DNA of 64,000 nucleotides from Dendrobium chrysotoxum (Eukaryota; Streptophyta; Magnoliopsida; Asparagales; Orchidaceae): NCBI GenBank assembly GCA_019925795.1, contig CM034314.1, positions 81,960,780 through 82,024,779 on the forward strand, given 5' to 3'. The position numbers and the translations under genes were made by a program. The notes under the pieces were generated by a model, which did not search any database, was not told the DNA's origin, and saw only the letters and a list, made by a program, of their open reading frames with translations. This document shows positions 20,502 to 32,500 of the stretch, in pieces (position 1 is the first letter of the stretch; every line of letters begins with the position of its first letter).

Positions 20502-23500
20502 CTAAATAAGGGGTTCTGATAGTTCCATCTCATTGGAGTTCTCCTGCACATCTGTTTGGTATCTTACAGAGTCTAACCCCAGCCATTGCCATGGCCAACA
20601 TATGTATCTGTGGCTGTTTCGATGGGTCGAGTCATTCTTATCGAGCTGTTCAAGTTGTCGTGTTAGCTCTTCCACCCTCTCCCTCAACCTGCCAGCTCTT
20701 ACGTCAGCTAGCTTTAGAGAAGTTTCTGCTGCATCTCTGGCAGCTATTGCTGCAGCAGCAGTCTCTTCTTTGAACTTGAGCTTGTTCTCAAACTCCATCA
20801 TGGCATGTTTTGCCTCCTCCAGCTCTTGGCGCAAATATGATAGCTTCACCGTGAAAACAAAGTTATGAGCAAACTGTAGTATACAAGGAAATCTTTTGCA
20901 ATGGGTTTTAAGAATTTAGAACAAGTCAGTTTGCTGGAAAATTATGAAGTTCGGGGGCATTTGCATGCAAAGGTTTGATAAAGCCGCGGGGATTCTCTAT
21001 TTCAGAATAATGCTTCACTCAAGGAAAATATCAAAATCTTGCAATTTTCTTCGCTCTTATGCCCCAACTCAACGTGGGAATATGGACCACTTAGGGTTGA
21101 GGCGCCGAAAAAAGAAAAATCCAATTTTTTGGGGGAACGAAGTCTTACTCTCTATTTTAAAGAAAAACAGCGAGGAAAGAGGGAAGAGGGCGTGGCAGAA
21201 ATCAGACTACCAGTAAACAGAGCACCAACATCAGTAAGGACTAGTCACATTCTGACCTTAGCCTCTCCAATATCACCCTATAAAGCATGGGATAGCAAGG
21301 TTTACCTGAGATTTTGTATGGAAGTAGGTTTATGACGTGTAGGGCAGAAAAAGTTTGAACGTGGCAGATTAGGATGTTGTACAATGATGTAGAGGAATTT
21401 TATAGAGGAGATGACATTAATAGAGTCAATATAGGGATCTTCAACCATAACATATAAAAGACAACTTGAAGCCTCTCCCTTGGAAATCAGGGAAAGCGTG
21501 GAAAATAAACGCTGTGTCCTATTTCAATAAAAGATAATCCATTAATCCCTAATGCAAATCTTAAAGTCTACAATTATTAAAAACTTATAAAATGTGCATT
21601 AAGATGAACATGCTTGATGTTTATTGTAGGAGTTCTAATTTTAGAAAACTGGTGTTCTCAGAAGTGTTGGAGGCGCTCGTCTAGGCACTCAGGCAAGGCA
21701 AGGTGAGATCTTATCATCTCACACTTATCCTAAGAAGGCACAATTATTAAGGAGACGCGTAAGCAAGTGACATGATCTATGATATAGTCTATGAGGCGTT
21801 CCCCTCAATAATGTAGAACTTTTTTCATTATTTAATATATGAAGGAAACTATATTAAAGTAATTGTTAAAGAAAAAAATACATTCTATTATCTCTTATCA
21901 CTAGAGGGGTCCTCTATTTATACTATAAAAAAAATTACAATATTCCAAGATACAATCAAATAAACAAATACTACTCACTAAATATAGAAAACTTTTCTAA
22001 CTTAATGTTTTTCTATGTTAACACTCCCCTTAAAACTAGAACATGTATATCAACTAGATCAAGCTTGTTATATAATTTGAAAAACGAAGAAATTCTAGAA
22101 ACTTGGTAGATAAATCAGCCAGTTATTCTTTGCTAACACGAATAGTGATGATATTCTTTGATAGAACAACATCCCTATAATAAGTTGAAAAACAACTTTG
22201 ATATATGTAATTCCTTTAAGATAAATTAGATTGCTAGCAATTTAAATAATAGTTTGAAACCATATGCTAGTGATAAGAAAACTGAACTCAGAAAGAGTTT
22301 ACAACCACATCATTTCGCATGTGGAGTGATCTATAGCCCTATATTATGCTTCAACACTATATCGAGCCATAATTGTCTACTTCTTACTCCTCTACAAGAT
22401 TTCAACTAATAAAAATATTGTCCAGGAATCAACTATCTTTAATAGATCCAGCATAATCAACATTTGTATGAGTTTCAACCCTTAAGAGATTATTTCTTTG
22501 ACTACCTCTTTCCCAAGAGATTTTTTTAGAGCCTCCCAATGTTTATTATTGGGATTTTACATATGTTTATTAAACACACCAGCAGCAAAGGATAAATTAA
22601 GCAAGTGATAGAAAAAAAAGATAAGTTTATCAACTAAATAATGGTAGGGAGAAGTGTCTTCAAGAATTTCTACATTTTCAAATGTTCATCAAATATTCAT
22701 GGGAGAGTTGATAGGCTTGCATCCAAGATCATTTTATTCGAGAAATTCTAGTATAATTTCTTTGAGAGAGAAAGAGACATGAATGAGAAAAGTGAAGGGT
22801 TGCGTTAAGTAGTCGACAGCCAGCGTAAAATTTATCGAATAATCATGACATGAAAAGTTAAACAAAGGCTTGATGTTGTTGTGTTTTGTAGAGAAAGAGA
22901 CATCAAGAAAGAACTTTGGGTATCCAAGATCTTTGGTTATAAACAACTTCTAAAGATAATATTTTATTTCAACAATGCTAGAATTGTCACTTCTAATAAT
23001 AAAAATGTCATCAACATACACCATAAAAATTATGTTAGAGGAAGTGTCAAATAAAAATTGAATAATCAACAAACCTACTTTATACTCTGACATCAGCACC
23101 TTGTAGAGTTTGTCAAACTCTTTACACGAAATTTGTTTTAACCCATATATAATTGATAGAACGGTCCATAATGGACTGGTCTAGCTGGCCCAAGGTTTAC
23201 AGTAAGCGAAAGCCTGCTATTCCGCCCAGGCAAGGTCCCCCCCGCCCCTCTCGGGTTGGGGTCCACAGCTTAAGTAGAGAGAGAAGGGGCAGTTAAGAGG
23301 GAATTTTGAATTGGGAGGGCTATTTAGTCTTTTGGGAGATTATTTTGTATGCTTTAAGCAGAAGGATTGCATTAGGGTTAAGATCATCTTTTGTATTTGC
23401 TAAAATTTTGTTGGTGCTTGGCGTTCTTGGGCTCTAGCGACGTCTAGAGAGTTGGAAGAGATAGATCCTCATCTCGAATTGAGGATCAATTGTATATTGG

Positions 23501-26500
23501 TATTTTCCTTCCGATTTCATCAATTACTACATTATTATTGCAGTTTTTTAGGATTTGTTTGGAGATGTGTGGGGACATATCGCTAAAGTTTCATTATTGA
23601 CAAGTTCCACTTGAGTTCTACAGGTGTTTAGGTGTTTCCTATCAAATTGGTATCAGAGTGGTGTCCATGGCTAGAATTTAGATTGTTTTGGCTGATTTAT
23701 GCAGCATATTTCATCATCTATCCGCTGATTTTTGCTATTTTTCTAGGCTGAATTCCTGAATCTTGATTCTAAAAAAGATCCGGGTATCGATAGCGGCCAA
23801 GAAAGTTGATGCTTTGGAAGAACGTCTTGACGAGGAGATGAGCCAAATAAAAGCGACAGTGGATGATAGAATTTCCTCCATGATAAATTTTTGGACCTTC
23901 AGGAGATGGTGAAGAAGATATGGGATCTTCAAAACCATACGGCGACATCGAAGGCAAAAGTGCCGGTAGAAAGAAATACAAACTTTGAAAATCATAGGGA
24001 TGAAAATGATGTAGACATCTTAGAGGGAGAAGACCCCATCTGAAACCTTTTCAGAGGGTGGAGAGAGGTGGAAGGTATGGGGAGAGGCGTGTATATGTGG
24101 AACATGAACAAAGGGGTGCTGATTGGGAAAGAAGGGAGGGAGATTACGGCCGGAGAGGTGCTGATTTTGAAGGAAAAAAGGGGGAAATCAAAGAAGGCTT
24201 TGGGTATGAACATGGAAGGGAGGATCGTGATACTTGAGGGGGACCACCCACTTGGAGAAGGGGAAATCATGGAGGAATTAGAGGAAATGGGTGAGATCCG
24301 AAGGTTCGGAAGCTGAATATGTTCATCTTTGAGGGGGAGGATGCACACTGGTGGATCTACAAGGTAAAGAGATATTTCGCCATCAATGGGTTAACGGAGG
24401 AGGAGAGATTGATGGCAGCCGGCCTATGTTTGGAAGGGAAGGCATTGGCTTGGTACTAATGGAGAGACATGAAGCGGCCCATACAGAGTTTGAGGGAGTT
24501 CAAAGAGTGCTTATTGGAACATTTTCGAACTAGCAGGGGAGGGGATTTCTATGAGCAGTTCTTTGCCCTGATATAAGAAAGCTCGGTGGCAGAATATTGC
24601 GAGAGATTAAAGTACCTAGCAAGTAGACTGGATCGGCTGTCTGAGACTGTTCTAGAGGAAAATTTCATGAAGGGGCTCAAAGCAGAGATCCAAGTAGCAA
24701 TTAGGGTCATGAGGCTGCGTGACTTGAGAGAGGCTATGGAGCTAGCTCAACTGGTGAAGAACCAGAAGTTCCAAGAGAGGGGAGCCAGAGGCGACAGTTC
24801 AGGTGGCTTATACATGATGACCAGCACTTTCTTAGCACCCAAGGGGCCTACACCGGACAACCTTTATGAGACCCCAAGGGAGAAACCTGTAGGAGGGGGA
24901 AGTGGGGGAAACTTCAAAAAGCTTACGGAGAGAGAGCTGCAGGAAAAGAGGGCGAAGGGATTATGCTTCAGGTGTGATGAAAAGTATACTTCGGGGCACA
25001 GGTGCAGAGACCGAACTCTTTAGGTTCTCACCATCTGTGATGACGAGGAGGCTGAGGAGAGAGGTGGTAGTGACACCTGGGTAGGGAGGAGGACAAGCTG
25101 CATTTAGATGTGGCGGAGGTCTCCTTGAACTCAGTGACAAGATTCACCCCAAGTCATACCATGAAAGTAAAGGGAGAAATTGCAGACAGGGAGGTGATGG
25201 TGTTGATTGATAATGGGGTTATCCACAATTTCATCTCCAACCAGGTCGTGAACCAATTGGGGGTGACATTGGTGGATACAGGGTGCTATAGAGTGATGAT
25301 GGGCATGGGAAAGATGGAGACGGGTAAGGGAATCTGTAGGGGAGTAGTGCTGACCATACAAGGGGTTCATGTGAGGAAGGATTTCCTCCCATTGGAGTTA
25401 GGAAGCACTGATGTCATCCTGGGGATGAAGTGGCTGCAGACCTTAGGAAATATAAATGTCAACTGGGGAGCACTAACGATGGATCTGGTAGTGGAGGGGA
25501 GAAGAGTAGTGATCCGGGGAGATGCGGGGTTATCCAAAATCATGTTGTCCCTCAAAACCATGGTAAGGACCATACAGGAAATGGGGGGAGGATTCCTGAT
25601 GGAGCTGTAGAGATAAGAGGGGATCAGGTTGGAGGAGTAGGGAGAATCGTCCTATAGTACAACACCTAATACAGCAATTCAGTGAGATCTTTCATCCACC
25701 TCAAAGATGGACACCATCGAGGGAGCAGGAGCATGCTATCACCCTGAGGGAGAGGGTGTCACCCATCAATGTCAAGCCTTACTGCTACAATCAATTTTAG
25801 AAGAATGAAATTCAGAAGTTAATCAGAAAAATGCTGAAGGCAAGGATTATCAGGCCTAGTGTAAGTCCTTTTTCTAGTTCAGTCTGACTGGTTAAGAAAA
25901 AGGACGGGAGTTAGAGATTCTGTGTAGACTAGTGAGCCTTGAATAAGGAGGTGGTGACAAAAAAGTTTTCTATCCCAGTGATAGATGAGCTATTGGATGA
26001 GCTGTGTGGAGTAGTTATCTTCACAAAGATAAATCTAAAGTCCGGATACCATCAGATCCAAATGAGAGGGGAGGATGTTCCGAAGACTACTTTCAAAACA
26101 CATGAGGGACACTATGAGTTCCTGGTGATGCTGTTTGGCCTCACCAATGTTCCGGCTATATTCCAGTCCCTTATGAACAGGGTATTCTAACCATATCTCA
26201 GGTGGTTTGTGATGAGTTTCTTTGATGATATCCTGGTGTACAGCAGGTCGGACGAGGAACATTGGGAGCACTTGAGGACGGTCCTAGAGGTGTTATAAAA
26301 GCAGCAGCTAAGGGCTAATGTGAAGAAGTGTTGCTTTGCACAGGCTAGTGTGGAATACTTGGGATACGTTGTTATCTCAGGAGGGGGTGGCCGCTGATCA
26401 GGCTAAGATTGAGGCAATGCTGAGATGGCCGCTACCGAGGAATCTGAGAGAGCTGAGGGGATTTCTAGGACTGTGGGGATACGATAAGAGATTTGTGAGG

Positions 26501-29500
26501 GACTACAACACCATCACTTGGTCACTAACAGAACAGTTGAAGGATGGTTTCTTGTGGGAGGAGATAGCCACAATGGCTTTTGAGAGATTGAAGAAAATCA
26601 TGACTACGGTATCGGTCTTGGCCCGACCAGATTTCAGTCAAGTGTTCGTGATAGAGACTGATGCATCAGGGTATGGATTGGGGGCAGTTCTCATGCAGAG
26701 CCACCGGCCCATAGCTTACTTCAGCTAGGTGTTGACAACTACAGCCACGCTAAAGTCAGTCTACGAGAGGGAGTTGATGGCTATTGTGCTAGCCATCCAG
26801 AAGTGGCGACCTTACTTGTTAGGTCGACATTTCATTGTCAGGATGGACCAATGGAGCTTGAAGTAACTGTTGGAGCAGATGATGGTGACAAAGGAGCACT
26901 AGAGATGACTGTCAAAGTTATTGGGATATGACTTCAAAATCCAGTATAAACCCAGGATAAAAAACAAGGCGGCGGACGCCTTGTCCAGATGCATGGGGGA
27001 GCTCCAAGAATTGACCATATCAATACCATTGATGCTGGATTGGGGACCATTAAGTAGAAGAGTGTACGGAATAAGGAGTTGGGGAAGATTATGACAGATT
27101 TACTAAAGAATGAGACTAGCCACCCTGGCTATTATCTAGAGGGGGAGAGGTTGCAATACCATGGGAGATTTGTAATGCATAGTACATCAGTCCATATTCC
27201 ACACCTGCTGCAAGACTTCCATGGGAACGTTGTTGGGGATCACTCGGGGGTGCAGAGATATACAGGAGACTCGTCGCAGAGTTGTATTGGAAAGAGATGC
27301 ACAATGATGTGGAGGAGATGGTAGCCAATTGTGAGATTTATCAGAGGAATACGTACATGGCTATGGCTTCATAAAAAAAAGTACATGGCTATGGCTCCAA
27401 GGGGATTACTGCAACCTCTAGCTCTACCAGATCAGGTGTGGGAGGTCTCCATGGATTTATAGACAGATTATCCCAATATGAGGGGTTTACAGTGATTTTG
27501 GTGGTAGTGGACAGATTGAGCAAGTATGCTCACTTCATTCCTCTATGACACCCCTACACGACAGTGACAGTTGCAGTAGCTTTCATCAGAGAGGTGGTCA
27601 GACTGCATGGGATATCGGAGTCTATAACGTCCGACAAGGATAAGGTGTTCCTCATCCACTTCTGGAGGGAGCTATTCAGGTTGCAGAGGACAGTACTGAA
27701 GAGGAGTATAGCTTACCACCCTCAGACAGATGGGCAAACGGAGGTGGTAAACAGGAGCCTGGAGACATACCTACGATGTTTTGTTTCGGAGACACCTAGG
27801 TTTTGGGCTAAGTGGCTAGCATGAGCAGAGTACTTGTACAACACTTTGTATCATTCTGCTTTCCAGATGATCACATTCGAAGTGTTGTATGGATGAGACT
27901 CATCTCACTTGGTGCACTTTGGGCAGAATAGCACTCCAGTTTTTTTAGTAGAAGAATACTTGGAGGAGAGGAATAGAGTATTAGAAGAATTGAAAGGCAT
28001 CTGTTGAGGGATCAACAGATTATGAAAAAATGGGCAGATAGGCATAAGAAGGACATCCAGTTTGAAGTTAGGGATAGAGTGTTCATGAAGCTTCGACCTT
28101 ACAGACAAAGGACGGTAGGTAACAGGATGAATGAGAAGCTGGCTCCGAGATATTTTGGCCCTTATGAGATATCAAAAAAGATTAGAGCAATAGCTTATCA
28201 TTTGAGGTTACTCTCGACCACTACCATACATCCAGTGTTCATTATATCACAGTTGAGGAGAGCTATTGAGGATCACACATTTAGTTTCAAGTTGCCGGCG
28301 ATGCTAACTGAAGATTTGGAAGTGGCATTGGAACCACTAGAGCTGCAAGAGGTACGCCAGGGAGAGGGAGGGATCAAAGAAGTGTTGATCAAATGGAGGA
28401 ACCTTCCTAGTTATGATGCTACATGGGAGTCGTAAGAGAGGATGCAATATCAATTTACGTCTTTTCATCTTGAGGACAAGGTGATTCTTTGGGAGCGGGG
28501 TATTAATAGACCGGTCCAAGAGGGATCGATCCAGCCAGCCCAAGGTTTACAGCAGGCAAAAGCCTGTTGCTCCTCCCAAGGAAGGTTCCGCCCCCCTTAG
28601 GGTGGGGTCCACAGCTTAAGTAGAAGGGGGGAGGGGGGCGGTTAAAAGGGAATTTTGAATTGGGAGGGCTGTTTAGTCTTTTGGGAGATTATTTTGTATG
28701 CTTTAAGTAGAAGGATTGCATTAGGGTTAGGATCATCTTTTGTATTTGCTGAAATTTTGTTGGTTCTTGGGCTCTAGCGGCGTCTAAAGAGTTGGGAGAG
28801 ATAGATCCTCCTTTTGAATTGAGAATCAATTGTATCTTGGTATTTTCCTTCCGATTTCATCAATTACTATGTTATTATTATGATTTTTCTGGATTTGCTT
28901 GGAGATTTGTGGGGAGATATCGCTGAGATTCCTTTATTGACAAGTTCCACTTAAATTCTACAAGTGTTTCCTATCAATAACCTTGTAAAGCTTGCGTATT
29001 TTGATCTCCCTCGTAGCAATGTACCTAAGAGATTGTGTTAGACCGGTCCAGTGGACCGGTCCAGCCGGTCCAGGCGGGACCGGTCCAGCCGGTCCAGGCG
29101 GGACCGGCCCAGGCGCTAACGAGGCGGACATTGTCCGCCTCCCGCTACAGCCGCACGCGAGCCGCAACCTTGCGGGAGCCGAATAGGAAGGATTTTTGAG
29201 GGATTTGGGAGGAAAATTTGAATGTAGGGACTGTTTAGGGATTTCCTTTTGATTTGTATGCATTAAATACTTTGTTTTCCTAGGGTTAGGGCATCTTGAA
29301 TTTGGCTTAAATTTGAGATCTCTTAGGTTTCTTTGGGCTCTAGCGGCGTCTAGAGATTTGGGAGAGAAAGATCCTCCTCTCGAATAGAGGATCAATTGTA
29401 TCTTGCTGTTTTCCGTTTCCCTTTCATCAAATAATACAAATTATCTACGGTTTTCCTGTTTTTGTGTGGAATGCTCGCTGTTTGCTAAAGATTGATAGGA

Positions 29501-32500
29501 ATTATTTGAGATCTTCAAGTGTTTCCTATCAGATTGCTTCATATAAATAGCTTCAATAAAATCCCCATAGGGAAAAGCATTGTTGACATTCATTTGCAGT
29601 ATAGTCCATCCTTAATTAATGGCAATAGAGAGAAGAAGACGAGCAGAATTAAGCAATGCCACAAGGAGAAAATCTAAAATTAATTTATACCACAGGCCTC
29701 TGTATATCCTTACGCTAGCAATCAAGGCTTATAGTGTTCAATAAAACTAACAAGATGAATCTTAACGTGAAGACCCAGCAATATGAAATAAATTTAACCC
29801 TAAGATGAGGTCTAACTAATCCCAAGTATAACAACCAATAAAAACGTCTATTTTAATTTTTTTATGTGCTTTCATTTAGAGTCAGGTAGAGGCTCATGAT
29901 ATGCACTAGGAATAGAAATAGTGGACATGGACAAGGCAAGCTGACCAAAAGGTGATAGAAGCTCAAAATACATAAAGGACTATAGTGGATGGTCCGCACA
30001 TTTAAGTTTGCCTTTTTGTAAATCAGCAGTAAGACGTAGATTTGAAGGATCAATTTAAGGCGATGCTCAGGTGTGGTAGATGAAATGAACAGAGGTGCTT
30101 TAGTAGGGGCGAAAGAGGTCTAGGAGTATAAATTTATGGGGGAGGAGTACACAATGCTCATATGGGTGGCTGGGAAATTGAGAGAAGAGCAATTGTAGGA
30201 GACGAAGCATGAAAGATTTAAAAAGATGCCTCATGAAAGGTAGCATCGCTATAGATATATAGTTGTTATGTAGATGGATCATAACGCTGATAATATTTTT
30301 AATTACAAGAATAGCCCAAAAAGATGAACTAGATGGTGTTGGGTAGAGCTAATCATGGAATGGGTGAATTGAGAGAAAAAAAAAAACAAACATAGTTGTA
30401 GATTATAAGAGTAAGATGAAAAGAAGTGATGCAGAACAAGAATATCAAATTTATTGCAAATTTGAGAACTTTCCATTAATGATAAAGAAGATGGGCTTTA
30501 TTATTGTGTGGTGTATAGAACAAGATGTTAAATGAGGTGGTAGCCACAATACAAGAGAGAAGATGAAATATTACATGAAAGATTAAGTCATGACAATGAA
30601 GAAATAATATAGTATTATTCATAAGAAAATAACATGTAAAGAGAAAAAAAAATTAGGAAGACTCACCAAACTCATAATAGGAGAGATCCATCAAGTTCTA
30701 CCCTTACATTGCTTTCAAACAACAATCACAATGTAACTAAACCATGTATACTTTCTACTACAAAACCTATACATATTTATAATATGTCCATTATACTTTC
30801 ATGAATAAAAGAAATACATAAAAATCCATGTAAAAAAAAGGATGGTTGGCTACATCATTGATTCATAGACTTTTGATTTCAATCTTTATTTGCTTGATTC
30901 TTCCCACAATCAGCTTGTGAATAAAAATATGAATGGATCTTTGATTGATAAAGCATACAAACCTTCCTTGCATTTGGTGCCATAATGAAAGAAGAGAGAA
31001 AGCGATTGGCCAAATTTCCCATGCTTCATTTTACCAAGATTTCGTTCAAACTATTAAGGAAAAGGAATAGTTCCATCTTGGTGCCTTCATGAAATCCTCT
31101 TTGATTGCTCCATATTTGATGAAGATGACAAATAATAAAATATTTCATTCTTTTTGGATGGCAATAATGAAAATATTTCTTTGCATAATTGAATGATGGT
31201 GATGGAAATGGTATTCTTTCCATCTCTAGATAATAATGATAATAGCAATCAGCTTCTCTTCTTCTGATAATGATGGTGATAATGGCAACATAACACTTTT
31301 CAAATTAAGAAAATTTTCATAAATAAAAAAGTTTCCAAATTTGTAACAAACTCTTTCTACCTCATTTCAAGAACTCTACTCCAAAGAGTTAAAAAGTATT
31401 TGTAGTAGGTAGACTAGCATTGTTTGAATGGCACTAAAAGGGGAAAATAAGAGTGGAAAAGCTAGTAATCATAATTGGAAGATAAAAACAGCATGCATTA
31501 TCAGACTAATAATTTTCAAATAAAAACTAACATTGAAGGCGATGAAGTGGAACTAAATTTAAATAACAAAACGATTAATGATGAAAAAATGTGGATAATT
31601 ACAGGAAATTGAAAATAAGAGAATCACAAGAAATGATAAAAATAGATTTGTTTCTCATTCAAAAGATAAGCAAGGGTGGTTATTAAGATTAAAATGAGCG
31701 AAAAAATCAAGCAGATGAATATTAATGATGCTTGTGAAAAAGAAAAAAAAACTAGAAACATAAAATTTATAGTTCCTTTTCTCTACTGAGCTTGTTTACT
31801 ATTCAATGCTCTCCATTTGGATATTTAAGTAACTAGTGGAAGCTCTTGGGAGGTAAGGTCCAAATCTAAAGCCTCTGGAATTTCATTAGTTGAGAGTACC
31901 ATTGCCTAAAAAGGAGACAGCTTACACAAATAATCTAATCAAGGATGATAAGGATGGATTGGAGAAGCGTGGGTGTTCATTCATGTCTAATGCATAACAT
32001 TCCTCGATTCTCTAGTTAATTGCCTGCTTAGGATAGTGACAATATTCATTGCTATTCACAATACTAGGGAAAAATATTTGAGTTGCTAGATAATTTTGTG
32101 GAGTGAACTGTAGAGAGGAATGTTGTCCAAGTGATAACTAACAAGGGAAGTAACTGTTTTAATTGGTTACTTTCATTATATGAAGGAGCTATTTGGTTGG
32201 ATGAAAAAGGAATACAGTGTAAAAGAATATTTTGGAGTTGTTTGAATGAGTGTAAAATGAATGCATGACATTACTTTTTTTCTTTGGTTTAAAGTAAAAT
32301 AAATACAGTTTAAAGTCCAAAGACGGTGATGGTCGGTGGCCAATAGTGGCGGTGGTGGCCGTTGGCGGATATTGGGAAGATCCTCAGAATGAAGAAACTG
32401 AAAAAAGCAATTTGACACAGTAGATTTCTCTACAACCATACCAATATGCATTGAATATGATGGCAAAGTTTACCAAAAAGAAAATGTTGATTAAGTGTAG

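Larger units (their letters stand above)
23154..28976 (+). mobile_element. Ty3/gypsy chromovirus (Reina-like), nested in copia
   Basis: The full-length element is 5,823 bp: 5' LTR 23154-23644, PBS 23648, gag, protease, RT, RNase H, integrase, chromodomain, PPT and 3' LTR 28504-28976. The flanks ATAAT (23149-23153) and ATAAC (28977-28981) are near-identical target duplications. Both LTRs share long blocks such as TTTGTATGCTTTAAG and GGCTCTAGCG. The coding part has several stops and frameshifts, so it is not autonomous. It lies antisense to the host gene. Lineage assignment to Reina is from memory and weaker than chromovirus. Confidence 0.85.
22024..30660 (-). pseudogene. Decayed Ty1/copia gag-pol remnant, interrupted twice
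   Basis: Coding order on the minus strand runs from high to low coordinate. Integrase C-terminal and linker homology lies at about 30660-29880, including FLGYS and ATFHE-like blocks. RT begins at about 29800 with a CWVF motif and continues to about 29545. A 59 bp piece at 28977-29035 carries the RKLY segment. The downstream RT then resumes at 23153 with GLKQ, YVDD at about 23013, and TKDLGYPKFFL. RNase H is traceable at 22200-22500 through an ARYSVEA-like motif. Stops and frameshifts are frequent, so it is dead. It lies on the same strand as the host gene intron. Removing the two younger insertions makes the RT reading run on. Confidence 0.8.

Noticed and set aside
20944..21335. Extra exon of the coiled-coil gene in intron 4
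   Set aside because: Open frames are on the opposite strand, and exon 4 joins exon 5 in phase without it.
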